This document shows positions 10,675-24,661 of a stretch of 64,000 nt of DNA, piece by piece; position 1 is the first letter of the stretch, and each line of letters begins with the position of its first letter. Both the position numbers and the translations under genes were made by a program. The DNA is from Anisus vortex. Taxonomy: Eukaryota > Mollusca > Gastropoda > Planorbidae. The notes beneath the pieces are model-generated. The model did no database searches, was not told the DNA's origin, and saw only the letters and a list, made by a program, of their open reading frames with translations. Where the stretch lies: NCBI GenBank assembly GCA_949126835.1, contig OX421494.1:21640196-21704195 (forward strand), given 5' to 3'.

Positions 10675-11488
10675 CACACACATAATAATAATAATAATAA
10701 TATATATCTCCATAAAACCATTCTTTATCACATTCATTCGCTGGTGGGCGTATGTATTTCTTTCTCTCCTGCTTTCTCTCAATTTCTCTTTCTTTCTCAG
10801 CCCTCGCCCACTTAATCTTTATACATATATATATATATCTATATCTATAATGTTATTTGCATTGTTTAACTATATGTTCGTTTCAATAATATATGACATT
10901 CTATAATGGAAATAGTAAGAACAAATACATAAAGACAAATCATTATTTTAATAAACCCAGTTCGTATGAAAACATATAATATAAGCGTAGTACTCTATAA
11001 TCATCTGAATAGAAATATCCTTCGCCATAATTATATAGTCTGTAAGATAGATGTAATCAAATTTTAATATTAGCAATATTTGTTTCTTCTGTTATTGTTG
11101 CCGTAAAGACAGAAATAAATATTGAAAGTAATACATAGATAATAACAATATTATATAAAATGACATCCTAAACCAGAAGCTGAAAACAGCGAGCAACGTA
11201 AAAAAACAATATTTCTGTAAATCTGTTATTTTTTACTCTATTTTCTCTAGTATCTAGATTTTAGAGATTTACCATTATTTTTATCGGGACACAGTCATCT
11301 TTCTTTCTTTTTTTTTTTCATTTTTGACTGTTGTTTTTGTTTTGTTTTTGTTGTTTCAATAAGTTTTAAAGATTTAGTTTGCGAGGCGGGAGGGGAGGGG
11401 GAGGGGGACAAACAAGCCACCTTGATGTATTTTTTATTGGAGGCAGGAAATGTTATGACAGTCCTATCACACCAGAGGGCAGGGTATA

Positions 11489-11800
11489 TTGGTGCGTGTG
11501 TGCGTATGTGTGTTTTTGTGTGTGTTTGTGTGTGTGTTTGTGTGTATGTTTGTGTGTATGTTTGTGCGTGTGTTTACGGGTGTGTTTGGATGTACGTTTA
11601 TGTGTGTTTGTGTGTGTGTGTGTTTGTGTGTGTGTTTGTGTGTGTGTTTGTGTGTGTGTGTTTGTGTGTGTGTTTGTATGTGTGTGTGTGTTTGTATGTG
11701 TGTTTGTATGTATGTGTTTGTGTGTTTGTGTTTGGGTGTGTTTTTGTATGTGTGTGTTTGTGTGTCATTGTGTGTTTGTGTTTGGGTATGTTTGTGGATG
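11489..11800. repeat. GT-rich cryptic repeat
   Basis: Runs of (GT)n are broken by TTTGTG and TATG at short intervals over about 310 bp. Frames of more than 100 codons on both strands come from the low-complexity sequence. Confidence 0.96.
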
Positions 11801-12117
11801 TCAAACAGGGGCGTACCTGTATGATGTGTATGTTTCTTTGGGTAACACTATAAATATGTTTATGCTTGTGCGCGTCTGTTCGTATCTTCGTCCGTCAGTA
11901 GACGTGTCTTCTTGCCAGTTAAATTTCGCTAGACGCAGGCCCTTTGGGGAATTTTTTTTTTTTTTTAAAGTCCTACATCAATAAAAAAAATTTATAGCCA
12001 AAACTGAAGACAAAAATAAAATAAAAAAAAAAATAAACATTTTTACAAGCAACAAAATAATCTAAAAGTTATATATGTCATAATTACATTAAAAAAAACA
12101 GACATTAGACTCATTAG

Positions 12118-12315
12118 CAAGGGTCGGCAACCTACGCGACGCCTGCCAGTCTTGGCACGCAGAGCAATTTTCAATGGCACGCGGAAGAGTCCACCCCAAA
12201 AGTTTATTCGTCTCTTCTACAAAAGAAGAGCAGGATGACTTATAAGCTCTTGGCATGCTGAATGAATTAGAAATCCTACTTTGGCACACTATTGTCAAAA
12301 GGTTGCCGACCCCTG
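12118..12315. mobile_element. hAT-like MITE (about 200 bp)
   Basis: The ends CAAGGGTCGGCAACCT (12118) and AGGTTGCCGACCCCTG (ending 12315) are inverted repeats with one mismatch. The CAGGGGTCGGCAAC end is typical of a widespread hAT MITE class. The flanks do not show a clean 8-bp duplication. Fragments of the same family lie at 9766-9900 and 42530-42645. Confidence 0.8.
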
Positions 12316-12615
12316 CATTATACTATGTGTACTTAATTTTTAAAAAGTACAAAATGAATAGATTAATGAAGACGGTTGTTTCCTGAGATGTTAATGACTG
12401 ATGAGTTCTAACGTTTCATTGCTGTATTATTGAATCATCAGCCATGCGTGGGCTATGAGGGACACTCCAGAGAATTAACACTTACAGTGTTTCGGCAGTG
12501 TCAAACTGTTGTGTTAATAGACGGACAGTTTATTTTAAACGAACGCCACCTGACATTCTGAATGGGATCAGAACTTAAGGTCCAATAGAAATAGGAGCTA
12601 ACGCTGTACGTTTGA

Positions 12616-12630
12616 TTGTGTGTGTTTGTA

Positions 12631-12688
<58 letters not shown>
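12616..12688. repeat. (TG)n(AG)n compound microsatellite
   Basis: TG units switch directly to about 18 AG units. Confidence 0.97.
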
Positions 12689-12691
<3 letters not shown>

Positions 12692-12871
12692 GATCAAGAG
12701 GAAGATATCTGTCTGTCTATCAACTCTCTTTTTAGCCGCCAGAGATACAGACACGGAGAGCCAGATGGACATCAATTGAGAGGCAAACAGATGTATATGT
12801 ATATATTTATTTATTTACATAGAGACAGACAGAAGGAGAGAAGTAAATTGTATTTTTAGTTCTAAAATATA

Positions 12872-13259
<388 letters not shown>

Positions 13260-14232
13260 CCTATACATATATATATATATCAATTTATATCTACATATAT
13301 TGATACAAAGAGATATTTAGTAACTAGGAGATAGAGAAGAAGAAAGGGATAAAGAGACAGAGATCTGAAAAATAAGAGGTGGTTATGGAAAGATGGCGTT
13401 GGTGATAAAAAAGAATATGAGAAATAAATTGTAATAAAGATATAGAAATTAAGGAATATAAAGGGACAAAGGGGGAAAGAACTACAACAAATAATGAAAA
13501 ACAAAGTATCCTTATTGCAAATATTAACAAATTACATCCCAGCGCCTGCAGCAAATTAAAAGCACTTATGTAAGATGCAGGTCTGACACTAAATGGCAAT
13601 ACTGAATAAAATATTCTGACACTATATAAACAACTCCAGCATATGGTATGTCCGGCTCTCTTTTAAAATTTAAGGGTTGAAGTAACATTACCACGGGGTC
13701 TCTCCTCTGCTAAAGGTAAAAGGTAGATTTGGTTTGTACAGCGTAGAGAAAACAAAGGTTCAATAATTTTTTTTTTTAAATTCTCCTTTACATTTTCTCT
13801 ACGGATGAACAAAATCGCAGACACAATTTTCCAAACAAGATAAGTTTCACATTTATTTGTACACGGTAATAGCAGTGATATCTTGAAGAAGTGAATTCCC
13901 GAGGGTTCTACTGAACACAAGTTTGAGAACCTTTTGCACAAAGAACTTAAACAACAATAACAAAACAAACTTTGGTTTTTATCCATTTCGGTTTTCGTCG
14001 ATTGCCGTGCATTTGCTCGGCATGTTGGCGCTGCTAATTTTGCAAAAACCAAGGGTGATAAACCGCGCTCTGTTACATCAGTGTGGTGATGTTTCACGTG
14101 AAAACATAATATGTATCCAGCCAAACAACGTAATTGCTTTCCAGTGTTTGGAGCTAACTTTAGTGAACGTGAGTGTTTGAGTGTTAAATACTACACTCAA
14201 ATTTGAGTTTTAACACTCAACTGTAAAATAAA

Positions 14233-14502
14233 GTAAAGTACCCGTCGGACCAAATTGATCAAAGGGCCGGTGAGGCAGCTTTCACCAGTTTCAGTAGCCA
14301 AAGCATACTAGGTGATTGTGTAGCCAGCACAATGCACAGCCGCCTTTACGTTACCCCCAACTAAGGTCAGGTACCCGTCTTAACTGGGTAAACTCAGGGA
14401 CACATTCAGACCCAGGACAAAATCCTAGCCTTCACCAGGATTCGAATCCAGGACCGTTGGTACGCCAGTCGAACGCGCTGCCGCTCGACCACCATGCCCC
14501 AC
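14233..14502 (-). mobile_element. tRNA-derived SINE, family A
   Basis: Read on the minus strand it begins GGGCATGGTGGTCGAGCGGC (A box) and carries a GGTTCGAATCC-like B box (here CTGGATTCGAATC). It then has a conserved body including GGTGAAGGCTAGGATTTTGT and CCTGAGTTTACCCAG, and ends near GGTCCGACGGGTACTTTACT. The frame of 66 codons inside it is not a gene. Other copies lie at 26070, 40737, 44338, 45206, 46187, 58767 and 61206. Confidence 0.88.
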
Positions 14503-15469
14503 TCAACTGTAGTTAGTGATTATACAGAAGAGAAGAAAGATACACAGAGAGAATACACCATTCTTGGAGATAAAGTACATCTTCTCCATATGAAGTAAGG
14601 TAACATGGGTTTGTTGAGGAATTTAGCCAAGACAAGTCTCCACATTTCTAGATGGCAGGTTAAAAAAAAAATTGTTTCCCGAGTCATTGATTAAATCCTG
14701 GTGTCTGGTACTATTCGAGAGACACACCATCCTGGTTTCTCCATCGTGTCCGAAAATAGTTTACAGATTAAAAAAAAGTTGATGTAGTAAAAAAAAAGAA
14801 CTAAAAGGTCACATGAAAAAATTTTCTTTAAATAGACTTTAGTGACTATTCTGGTGACGAATTACGTAGTGATTGTGTCGCCTGAACAATGCTCGACACG
14901 AGTTCACACTATTTTGTTTTATTCGGGTAAATATTGAAATGCTAGACTTCAGAAATGCTTCAGAGACCGAAGGTAATGAAAAGTTTATATTAAAACTCTG
15001 TCAATAAGTCTTGACAAAAAAACAACAACTTTGTCTACAGTTTGGTATTTAAATCCTTTATAGTACTTTCTTTCAATGCATATGTTCGGATCACCGACCA
15101 TATATATGCATATATATATGGATGACTCAATGACCTAATTTACGTCAGGCTGCTTAGCTGAAACTTGGAACATGGACTTTTTTTTACCTTTGATAATAGA
15201 TGCTCCCAAATTGTTAGCAAAATTTTTGGAAGGCTAATGGATACGAAAAATGGATATAAAAGATGTATACAAAATTCTTTTATGTGTTGTTTGGACACTG
15301 GCCTGGTTATTGTTTTATTTGGGGGGTTTTTAAACATTAGTCTGGGTTGTATAAATTTATTTTTGCAAAAAATAATAAAAAAAAACATCTGAATACGATC
15401 TCTCTTTCGTTTTATAAAAAAAATTGTTAGTGCTTCACAAGACGAGCTAATTTAGTTTTTGGTCATTAC

Positions 15470-15807
15470 ATTACACACATACACACACACACACATGCAC
15501 ACACACACATACACACACACATACACACATATATACACACACACATACACACACACATACACACACACATACACACACATTCACATACACACACACATAC
15601 ACACACATACACACACACATACATACACACACACATACACACACACATACACAAACATACACACACACATACACACACACATACACACACACATACACAC
15701 ACACATACACACACACATACACACACACATTCACATACACACACACATACACACACATACACACACACATACATACACACATATATACACACACACATAC
15801 ACACACA

Positions 15808-15839
<32 letters not shown>

Positions 15840-15955
15840 TACACACACACATACACACACACATACACACACACATACACACACACATACACAAACACAT
15901 ACACACACATACACACACATACACACACACATACACACACACATACACACATAGT
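15470..15955. repeat. (CA)n-rich repeat with ACACAT spacing
   Basis: About 490 bp of CA repeats with a T every 6 to 12 bases. A block with CATTCACATACAC occurs twice (15577 and 15729), so part of the array was duplicated. Long frames on both strands (up to 170 codons) are artefacts. Confidence 0.98.
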
Positions 15956-16332
15956 TATTTGAAGCACACACACATAAAACCATTTTTATATTGAATTATT
16001 TTAGGTGGTTGATAAAATAATACAACAAGGAAAACCTGACCCAGATATTCATTTTGTCCTTTTTTCATGCTATAAAGCAACTAAAAAAATTTCTCTGCTT
16101 AGACAACAAAACCACAACAAGAACAACAGGTATCCTCCCTTATTTCTAATGGTCAGTGTGAGTCTAATTAACACCAAGAACTCTAAGATATCGAAACACA
16201 GTTAAAATAAAGAACGGGGGGAGGGGGGGGAGGGTAAGCCTATATTGGCCGCACTTTTTGTCTTAGAGTCAGCCTACGAAAGCCCGTTTTAAGGCTAGAC
16301 GAAATTAGTTCAACTAAACAATAACGGTAACA

Positions 16333-18420
16333 ATGGATGACTGCACAGCTATAACAGAGGATGACTGCACAGCTATAACAATGGATGACTGCATAGCTAT
16401 AACAAAGGATGACTGCACAGCTATAACAATGGATGACTGCATAGCTATAACAAAGGATGACTGCACAGCTATAACAATGGATGACTGCATAGCTATAACA
16501 AAGGATGACTGCACAGCTATAACAATGGATGACTGCATAGCTATAACAAAGGATGACTGCACAGCTATAACAATGGATGACTGCATAGCTATAACAAAGG
16601 ATGACTGCACAGCTATAACAATGGATGACTGCATAGCTATAACAGAGGATGACTGCACAGCTATAACAATGGATGACTGCACAGCTATAACAAAGGATGA
16701 CTGCACAGATATAACAATGGATGACTGCATAGCTATAACAAAGGATGACTGCACAGCTATAACAATGGATGACTGCATAGAAATAACAGAGGATGACTGC
16801 ACAACTATAACAATGGATGACTGCATAGCTATAACAAAGGATGACTGCACAGATATAACAATGGATGACTGCATGGCTATAACAAAGGATGACTGCACAG
16901 CTATAACAATGGATGACTGCATAGCTATAACAAGGATGACTGCACAGCTATAACAATGGATGACTGCATAGCTATAACAAAGGATGACTGCACAGCTATA
17001 ACAATGGATGACTGCATAGCTATAACAAAGGATGACTGCACAGCTATAACAATGGATGACTGCATAGCTATAACAGAGGATGACTGCACAGCTATAACAA
17101 TGGATGACTGCACAGCTATAACAAAGGATGACTGCACAGATATAACAATGGATGACTGCATAGCTATAACAAAGGATGACTGCACAGCTATAACAATGGA
17201 TGACTGCATAGCTATAACAAAGGATGACTGCACAGCTATAACAATGGATGACTGCATAGCTATAACAAAGAATGACTGCACAGCTATAACAATGGATGAC
17301 TGCATAGCTATAACAAAGGATGACTGCACAGCTATAACAATGGATGACTGCATAGCTATAACAAAGGATGACTGCACAGCTATAACAATGGATGACTGCA
17401 TAGCTATAACAAAGGATGACTGCACAGCTATAACAATGGATGACTGCATAGCTATAACAGAGGATGACTGCACAGCTATAACAATGGATGAATGCACAGC
17501 TATAACAAAGGATGACTGCACAGATATAACAAGGGATGACTGCATAGCTATAACAAAGGATGACTGCACAGCTATAACAATGGATGACTGCATAGCTATA
17601 ACAAAGGATGACTTTCACAGCTATAACAATGGATGACTGCATAGCTATAACAGAGGATGACTGCACAACTATAACAATGGATGACTGCATAGCTATAACA
17701 AAGGATGACTGCACAGATATAACAATGGATGACTGCATAGCTATAACAAAGGATGACTGCACAGCTATAACAATGGATGACTGCATAGCTATAACAAAGG
17801 ATGACTGCACAGCTATAACAAAGGATGACTGCATAGCTATAACAGAGGATGACTGCACAGCTATAACAATTGATGACTGCACAGCTATAACAATGGATGA
17901 CTGCATAGCTATAACAAAGGATGACTGCACAGCTATAACAAAGGATGACTGCATAGCTATAACAGAGGATGACTGCACAGCTATAACAAAGGATGACTGC
18001 ACAGCTATAACAAAGGATGACTGCACAGCTATAACAATGGATGACTGCATAGCTATAACAGAGGATGACTGCACAGCTATAACAAAGGATGACTGCACAG
18101 CTATAACAAAGGATGACTGCACAGCTATAACAAAAGCACAGCTATAACAGAGGATGACTGCACAGTTATAACAAAGAATGGCTGCACAGCTGAAAAAAAG
18201 AATGACTGCTCAGCTATAACAAATGACGACTGCAGAGCTAAAATAAAGGATGTCTGCAAAGCTAAAACAAAGGATGACAGCTCAGCTATAACAAAGACTG
18301 ACTGCCCAACTATAACAAAGGATGACTGCACAGCTAAAAAAAAGGATGACTGCACAGCTTTAATAAAGTATGACTTCACAGCTATAACAAAGTATGACTT
18401 CAAAGAAACACGATAAAAAA
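16333..18420. repeat. 24-bp minisatellite with 48-bp higher-order pattern
   Basis: About 75 units of 24 bp (core GGATGACTGCACAGCTATAA) fill 16333-18133. Diverged units continue to about 18420. Two alternations are in register: ATGGATGAC with AAGGATGAC, and CACAGC with CATAGC, giving a 48-bp dimer. The array has no stop codons in several frames, which yields frames of 602 (minus) and about 200 (plus, MDDCTAIT/KDDCIAIT units) codons. Single indels near 16930 and 17613 shift the plus frame. The diverged end lies about 30 bp from the donor site of the TM6 exon. Confidence 0.97.
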
Positions 18421-18451
18421 TGAGTTCCATTAATGGGAATCTGTGACTCAC

Positions 18452-18584
18452 CTTAAAATGAAAATACAATTAATTGGAAAGTAGCAGGCGGCAAACAGCA
18501 GCACAATAGCAATCAGCATTTTGGCGACTTTCTTCCTGGAGGCTAACTGCACTTCGGCGTGTGTTCTGTGGCCGCTTTCATACG
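18452..18584 (-). CDS. Neuropeptide GPCR, TM6 exon
   Basis: It is bounded by a strong acceptor (TTTTTCTTCCCAG ending at 18585) and donor AAG|GTGAGT at 18451. Entering with one base from the TM5 exon it encodes YESGHRTHAEVQLASRKKVA, then KMLIAIVLLFAACYFPIN and CIFIL. This is the end of intracellular loop 3, with the basic RKK before TM6, and TM6 itself. The usual CWxP motif is CYFP here, so the tryptophan at position 6.48 is tyrosine. Orexin and allatotropin receptors also have CYLP at this place. It is 133 nt, phase in 1, phase out 2. The intron side next to the donor is filled by a degenerate 24-bp tandem array. Confidence 0.93.
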
Positions 18585-20691
18585 CTGGGAAGAAAAAGAC
18601 AAAACAAAGGTATCGATGATTAATGGGTTAATTTAATTGTTTTCCGATACATCGGTGTGGTTAATGTCAAGGCAACATTGGTAATGTTACAAGATATTAG
18701 GCCTACATAGATTGTTTAAATGCTGGGTCCCGAAAGCTGAGTAAACAATGTAGAGAAACAGCTTAAATGTATTTACTGTGAAGGACTTATAAAGGTAACA
18801 TTATTTCTATAACATTTTTAAAAATGTTCGTGGGTCGCTTAGTAGAAATATAATATACGGCAACAAAAAAAAAACAAGACTGAAAACCTTTATAGTATAG
18901 ATACACGTACATATATCACTGAAGATATAACACAATATCTACACGCCAATACACCGAACCTAACTGTAGGGACCTACACATGCTACATTAGTGGACACTG
19001 GCTCCTGAGCCTTTTTCCAATCACAGCACCCATATTCTTTTCCCATGAGACCCATTCCGTTCCTAAGCCAAATCTTGTTATGTCGCATTTTATACTACAT
19101 TGAATCGATAACGCAAATAAAAAATATTATTAAAAAAAGATGTAAGCCTTTGTTATATTCTGCGACGCCCCATGTAAAGACGCCCCAGCTCCCCAGTGCA
19201 CATTATACGAACCACTGATCTGCATGATCAGAAATGAACTACAGGAGTTTGTATGTTCGGTTTGGTTGTTTGTAATACTGTTTGTTTTCTTGTTTTCTGT
19301 AAAGAAATAATAAAGAGATGGGATGGTAAAAAGGGGGGGGGGGTCATGTTATCCTTGAGAAGATATTATATGTTGCTATAATGTCCAGCAAACGTAGGAA
19401 ACATTGTCTAATAACAAAGTTCAGACGTAGCTACGGACAACCCCTAGGCACGGCAGTCACATTCGTGACTACCAGAAATGAGAAAGTTAAGCTTCGGGTC
19501 ACATACAACAAATAAAGTGTTGCGTAGCCTAAACATTCCTTAGCACATTCTTTTACATTCATCTTAAACAAATAACAAAAGAAAAGCAACAAAAAAAAAC
19601 AACACACACACAAATTAAAACACAACACAATAACAAACAATGCAGAAAAACAATTACTTAAAATATTTAAAAAAATGGACTTAAAACATATGAACCGTAT
19701 ACACACAAAAACAGATTGACACACGAAACTTGACTACTTGGTGTGACATATACAGCGTTTGCAATCACGTGACAAAAAGCACGTGATTTGTGTTTACTTT
19801 GTGTAATGGTGTACAAGTAACAATGGCCGCTGTATTAATAAAGTTTCATATAGGCTCGAGCTTTTTTTAAATGATGTGTTGTGTTTTAAGTCTTATTAAG
19901 ATTTAAGCTGAATTATGTATGTTAAATAAAATAGGCAATTGTATTATTATCATAGACATAGATCATAGACGATGTGAGCCTATTAGTGACTTGACTGGAT
20001 AGCCTATTCACCAACACTATCACTTGACATCGTAGCTGCCCTACTTAGACATTAGCCTAGCCTACGAAACATTAAAAGTGTAGGCCTATAAAGTGAAATT
20101 GAAAGTGTAAATAGGTCTAGCCGGCCCTAGCCTAATCACATTAATCAATTAATCTACAGTACTACTATTTACCTCCTTTTTTTAGTAAGATAGCCAATAT
20201 TCATATGTGAATTTGGCATGATAAGAAACTTCACCATGTGCAATATTTGTTCCTCAATGTACAAATGACGTCACTAAAAAACTTAAGCTCCGACCATGGC
20301 GAACGCTCTATTGTAGATAGATGATATTATTATTCAGAAAGGAAGATATTGGCGCGCTAAAGAAAGCACATTTGGACAATGCAAGGTGACCCTGGGCCAG
20401 GCACCACCAACGTGAGATTAGACCTAATAAGCAACACACCCAGGCACAAGTTGTGAATTGAACTATAGTCTTAAAATTGACACTCCTCCAACAATTGAAA
20501 AACAAATTTAATGGCACAAGACAATAAAACCTTTGCTTTTATATAACTCACAATATAAATAAATTTGTTATAGATAAAGTGACGTATGAGTAAAGTAGTA
20601 ATAATACACAAGGCATTAAACTCTAACTTGGAAATACAACACAATAACAACCTATTACAGTGTTAGGATAAAAAAAAGGACAAAGACTCCT

Positions 20692-20872
20692 TTCTTATCC
20701 CGAGTGGCATCCGGGCTTTGAATGGGTTGCCTTCACCAGCCAGGAAAACAAGTAGCTTAACATCTTTTAAAACACTGATATATATGCAAGACTAGACTCA
20801 GACCACGGTTGAACGTAAGACGGAATATTCTTTGTTATAGAAGGAGCTTCTGTAACACATAAGATAAGATGA
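20692..20872 (+). pseudogene. LINE 3'-end fragment
   Basis: The plus strand reads PSGIRALNGLPSPARKTSSL followed by TSFKTLIYMQD and a stop, the same C-terminal segment as at 8868-9035. The end ACACATAAGATAAGAT matches that copy. Confidence 0.78.
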
Positions 20873-21062
20873 CAATAATTCTTTTGTCTTTGTATAGATT
20901 GCTATTTACAATCTACATATTGATTCCGTTAGAAACATTGTTATCAGCAGGTATTGTCATATAAAGTGCAGGCCCTAATTACCACTAATATCTTCTCACC
21001 CACTCATTCACACGTTAGTGTCAAGATTCTCATAATGGCTTTAGAATTCAACCGACACATCG

Positions 21063-21170
21063 TCTAATTAGCAGGTTACTGCGTCCTACGCTTATCCCTG
21101 GTCTTAAGTTTAAGCTAGTCTTGCGTTCTGTTAATATTTTTCATAAAGTTAAGTTATTGATTTTCCTTAC
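21063..21170 (-). mobile_element. LINE 3'-end scrap
   Basis: On the minus strand the motifs CAAGACTAG, AAGACCAGGGATAAGCGTAG and GACGCAGTAA match the 3' ends at 8940-9010 and 20790-20830. It has no readable protein segment. Confidence 0.5.
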
Positions 21171-22078
21171 ATAGATCATGTAACGTCTTACATGCCGATT
21201 ACCGCTCTATAATAAAGAGAGCTCTATAAAAATGCATGTAGTATTTCTAATAAATCCTTATGTGAACATTTAGATCTAAACAAACGTCGTGTATTCAACA
21301 ATAATGGGAAGCAGTAGACTTGTTATTTGTTTCGTTTTCTAATATCAGAAATATAAAATATTAGATATCATTGTTGGTTCACTTTTGGAAAAAAAAAAAA
21401 TTGTTAGAATAGAAACCCTTTGCTATGTTTCCCAAGATTCACTATTGTTGTGGAAATAAGACCAGACGTTTGCTACATTATTACTTAACTGTTACTACAT
21501 TACAACTAATACTACATTCTTTATTTCTCTGACTCAATTTTTTCTTCTTGTTGTTATCTATTTTTCTCTATCTGTCTATCTCTGTTTCTCCCCCCCTCCC
21601 ATCTTTCGTTCTTTTTCGCTCTCTCTCTCTCTCGTTCTCTTTCCCTCGTACCCGTACTCTCCCTTCAACCTTTCTGAATTTCCAGTCTATCCCTCCCCTT
21701 CCCTCAACCCATTACGGTTAGCACTAAAGCGAGACTGAATTAGCCAACGTCATCACACAATTATTTCAGTTCTACTCGATGCTCGATTTATTTTATATGT
21801 ATGCTAATGTATGCTAATCAGTTGCAATATTATTCCAAATAATTTAGTATTTCTGTTGCCTTTAAATATAATATCGCGGTCAATGAACATCTTTGTATTT
21901 GCTTATGCTTGGCTTCAATCAATATAAACAATCTTTTAACATATATTTGCTCAAATAGACCAGATGAAACCAAAATAATCAGTTTTCAAAGGCCTTCGCA
22001 AGAACATCGTTTTGAATTAAAAGTAAATAAATCCGTCTGTACATTTTGAGCGTAAATTGGTAATAGTGCAGTTACATG

Positions 22079-22162
22079 AAGACATAGGAGGACATGTTGG
22101 CTGATTTATGAGCACATTGGAGGACATGTTGGCGGATTTAAGAGCACATTGGAGGACAATAC
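22079..22162. repeat. Short tandem duplication of about 34 bp
   Basis: Two and a half copies of a unit with GGAGGACATGTTGGC and GATTTA-GAGCACATT. Confidence 0.8.
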
Positions 22163-22289
22163 CATACTTGTCCTTTTTCCCACTGACCTGTTGATCTCGA
22201 CCTATTATTGTGAAAGAACAGTTTAATGTGGCTGATGGAATATCGCACTATTGATTCTCCATTTCCAGGCGTGGTGCTGAGGCATGTCG

Positions 22290-22434
22290 GTGTGGGAGTG
22301 TGTGAGAGTGTGTGAGAGGGTGTGAGAGTGTGTGAGAGTGTGTGAGAGTGTGTGAGAGTGTGTGAGAGTGTGTGAGAGTGTGTGAGAGTGTGTGAGAGTG
22401 TGTGAGAGTGTGTGAGAGTGTGTGAGAGTGTGTG
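22290..22434. repeat. 10-bp minisatellite GTGTGAGAGT
   Basis: About 14 copies of GTGTGAGAGT with one G substitution near 22319. The minus-strand frame with SHTLTHSHT units is a repeat product. Confidence 0.97.
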
Positions 22435-23175
22435 GGTATGTGGCTGTGGTTTGGGAGACGTGTGAGAACTGCGGGCGCCGAGGAATGTTCAGGGCGCTAA
22501 TGGTATTCATCGAATTTTCATATTTTTCATTATAGATGTTACTAAATAAAGGATTGTGGGTCAACAACCAGATTACATTTCGTCCAGAAATTTAAAAGAA
22601 AGATCAACTTTTCAAATTCTTATTGAGCGTACAAAATTCTTTTAACGCTTTTTCTAAAATGTATTTTATAATTTGATTAAAATACAACACATTACTCAAT
22701 TAAAATCCATTATATATTTTATGTAAATGTCTAGCTAACTATACACGAAAATTGTATAGGCTATATATAGCTATATATAGCTTTAGTATTTTACATAAAA
22801 TACTCTGTGCATGTAACGAATATATTTTTTCTCAAACAACTGTACATATCTTGAAGCTTAATGTACAACATTTTGACTTAGCGCTTTGTTTTGGGTTTTG
22901 TTCAGAAGCACTTTATGCTTTTAAGAAATAATATATTTGAAAAACAAGCATCTGCCGTCGTTTTATAGACGTCCAGGATTGCCAGAGAGTTGTAATATAA
23001 TGTTTAACATTCGCGAGAACCGAACCTTAACCTTCTATGACAAAATGAGTAGATAACTTGAATCAAAAGAAAGCTGTACTCAATTATACTTTGTGACTAA
23101 CAAACCAAACAACGCAACTTGTATTTTTTACTTATAACAAAACTCTAATAATCCTAATGTCTACACGTTAAAGCC

Positions 23176-24615
23176 TCAACATTGAATGTCTCAACATTGA
23201 ATGTCTCAACATTGAATGCCTCAACATTGAATGTCTCAACATTAAATGTCTCAACATTGAATGCCTCAACATTGAATGCCTCAACATTGAATGTCTCAAC
23301 ATTAAATGTCTCAACATTGAATGCCTCAACATTGAATGTCTCAACATTGAATGCCTCAACATTGAATGCCTCAACATTGAATGTCTCAACATTGAATGCC
23401 TCAACATTGAATGCCTCAACATTGAATGTCTCAACATTGAATGTCTCAACATTGAATGTCTCAACATTGAATGTCTCAACATTGAATGCCTCAACATTGA
23501 ATGTCTCAACATTGAATGTCTCAACATTGAATGTCTCAACATTGAATGCCTCAACATTGAATGCCTCAACATTGAATGTCTCAACATTGAATGCCTCAAC
23601 ATTGAATGCCTCAACATTGAATGCCTCAACATTGAATGTCTCAACATTGAATGCCTCAACATTGAATGCCTCAACATTGAATGTCTCAACATTGAATGTC
23701 TCAACATTGAATGTCTCAACATTGAATGTCTCAACATTGAATGCCTCAACATTGAATGTCTCAACATTGAATGTCTCAACATTGAATGCCTCAACATTGA
23801 ATGTCTCAACATTGAATGCCTCAACATTGAATGCCTCAACATTGAATGTCTCAACATTGAATGTCTCAACATTGAATGTCTCAACATTGAATGTCTCAAC
23901 ATTGAATGTCTCAACATTGAATGTCTCAACATTGAATGTCTCAACATTGAATGTCTCAACATTGAATGTCTCAACATTGAATGTCTCAACATTGAATGTC
24001 TCAACATTGAATGTCTCAACATTGAATGTCTCAACATTGAATGTCTCAACATTGAATGTCTCAACATTGAATGTCTCAACATTGAATGTCTCAACATTGA
24101 ATGTCTCAACATTGAATGTCTCAACATTGAATGTCTCAACATTGAATGTCTCAACATTGAATGTCTCAACATTGAATGTCTCAACATTGAATGTCTCAAC
24201 ATTGAATGTCTCAACATTGAATGTCTCAACATTGAATGTCTCAACTTTGAATGTCTCAACATTGAATGTCTCAACATTGAATGTCTCAACATTGAATGTC
24301 TCAACATTGAATGTCTCAACATTGAATGTCTCAACATTGAATGTCTCAACATTGAATGTCTCAACATTGAATGTCTCAACATTGAATGTCTCAACATTGA
24401 ATGTCTCAACATTGAATGTCTCAACATTGAATGTCTCAACATTGAATGTCTCAACATTGAATGTCTCAACATTGAATGTCTCAACATTGAATGTCTCAAC
24501 ATTGAATGTCTCAACATTGAATGTCTCAACATTGAATGTCTCAACATTGAATGTCTCAACATTGAATGTCTCAACATTGAATGTCTCAACATTGAATGTC
24601 TCAACATTGAATGTC
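23176..24615. repeat. 15-bp minisatellite TCAACATTGAATGTC, 96 copies, no indels
   Basis: Exactly 96 units of 15 bp run without a single insertion or deletion. Variation is limited. Left of about 23836, TCAACATTGAATGCC units are mixed with GTC units, and two units have ATTAAATG (near 23243 and 23303). To the right all units are GTC except one with CTTTG at about 24245. Because 15 is divisible by three and the unit has no stop codon in several frames, frames of about 500 codons appear on both strands. They have no other coding sign. Confidence 0.98.
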
Positions 24616-24661
24616 TCAGACAGAAGGTGCCAGTTGGATGGTATCGCCAATAAATTAGTTG

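Noticed and set aside
15459..15983. Several frames over 150 codons, some Cys/Val-rich
   Set aside because: Product of the CA/GT microsatellite.
16314..18122. 602-codon open frame on the minus strand and about 200-codon frames on plus
   Set aside because: They lie entirely in the 24-bp array. The period is a multiple of three and the unit lacks stops in several frames, so open frames on both strands are expected without selection.
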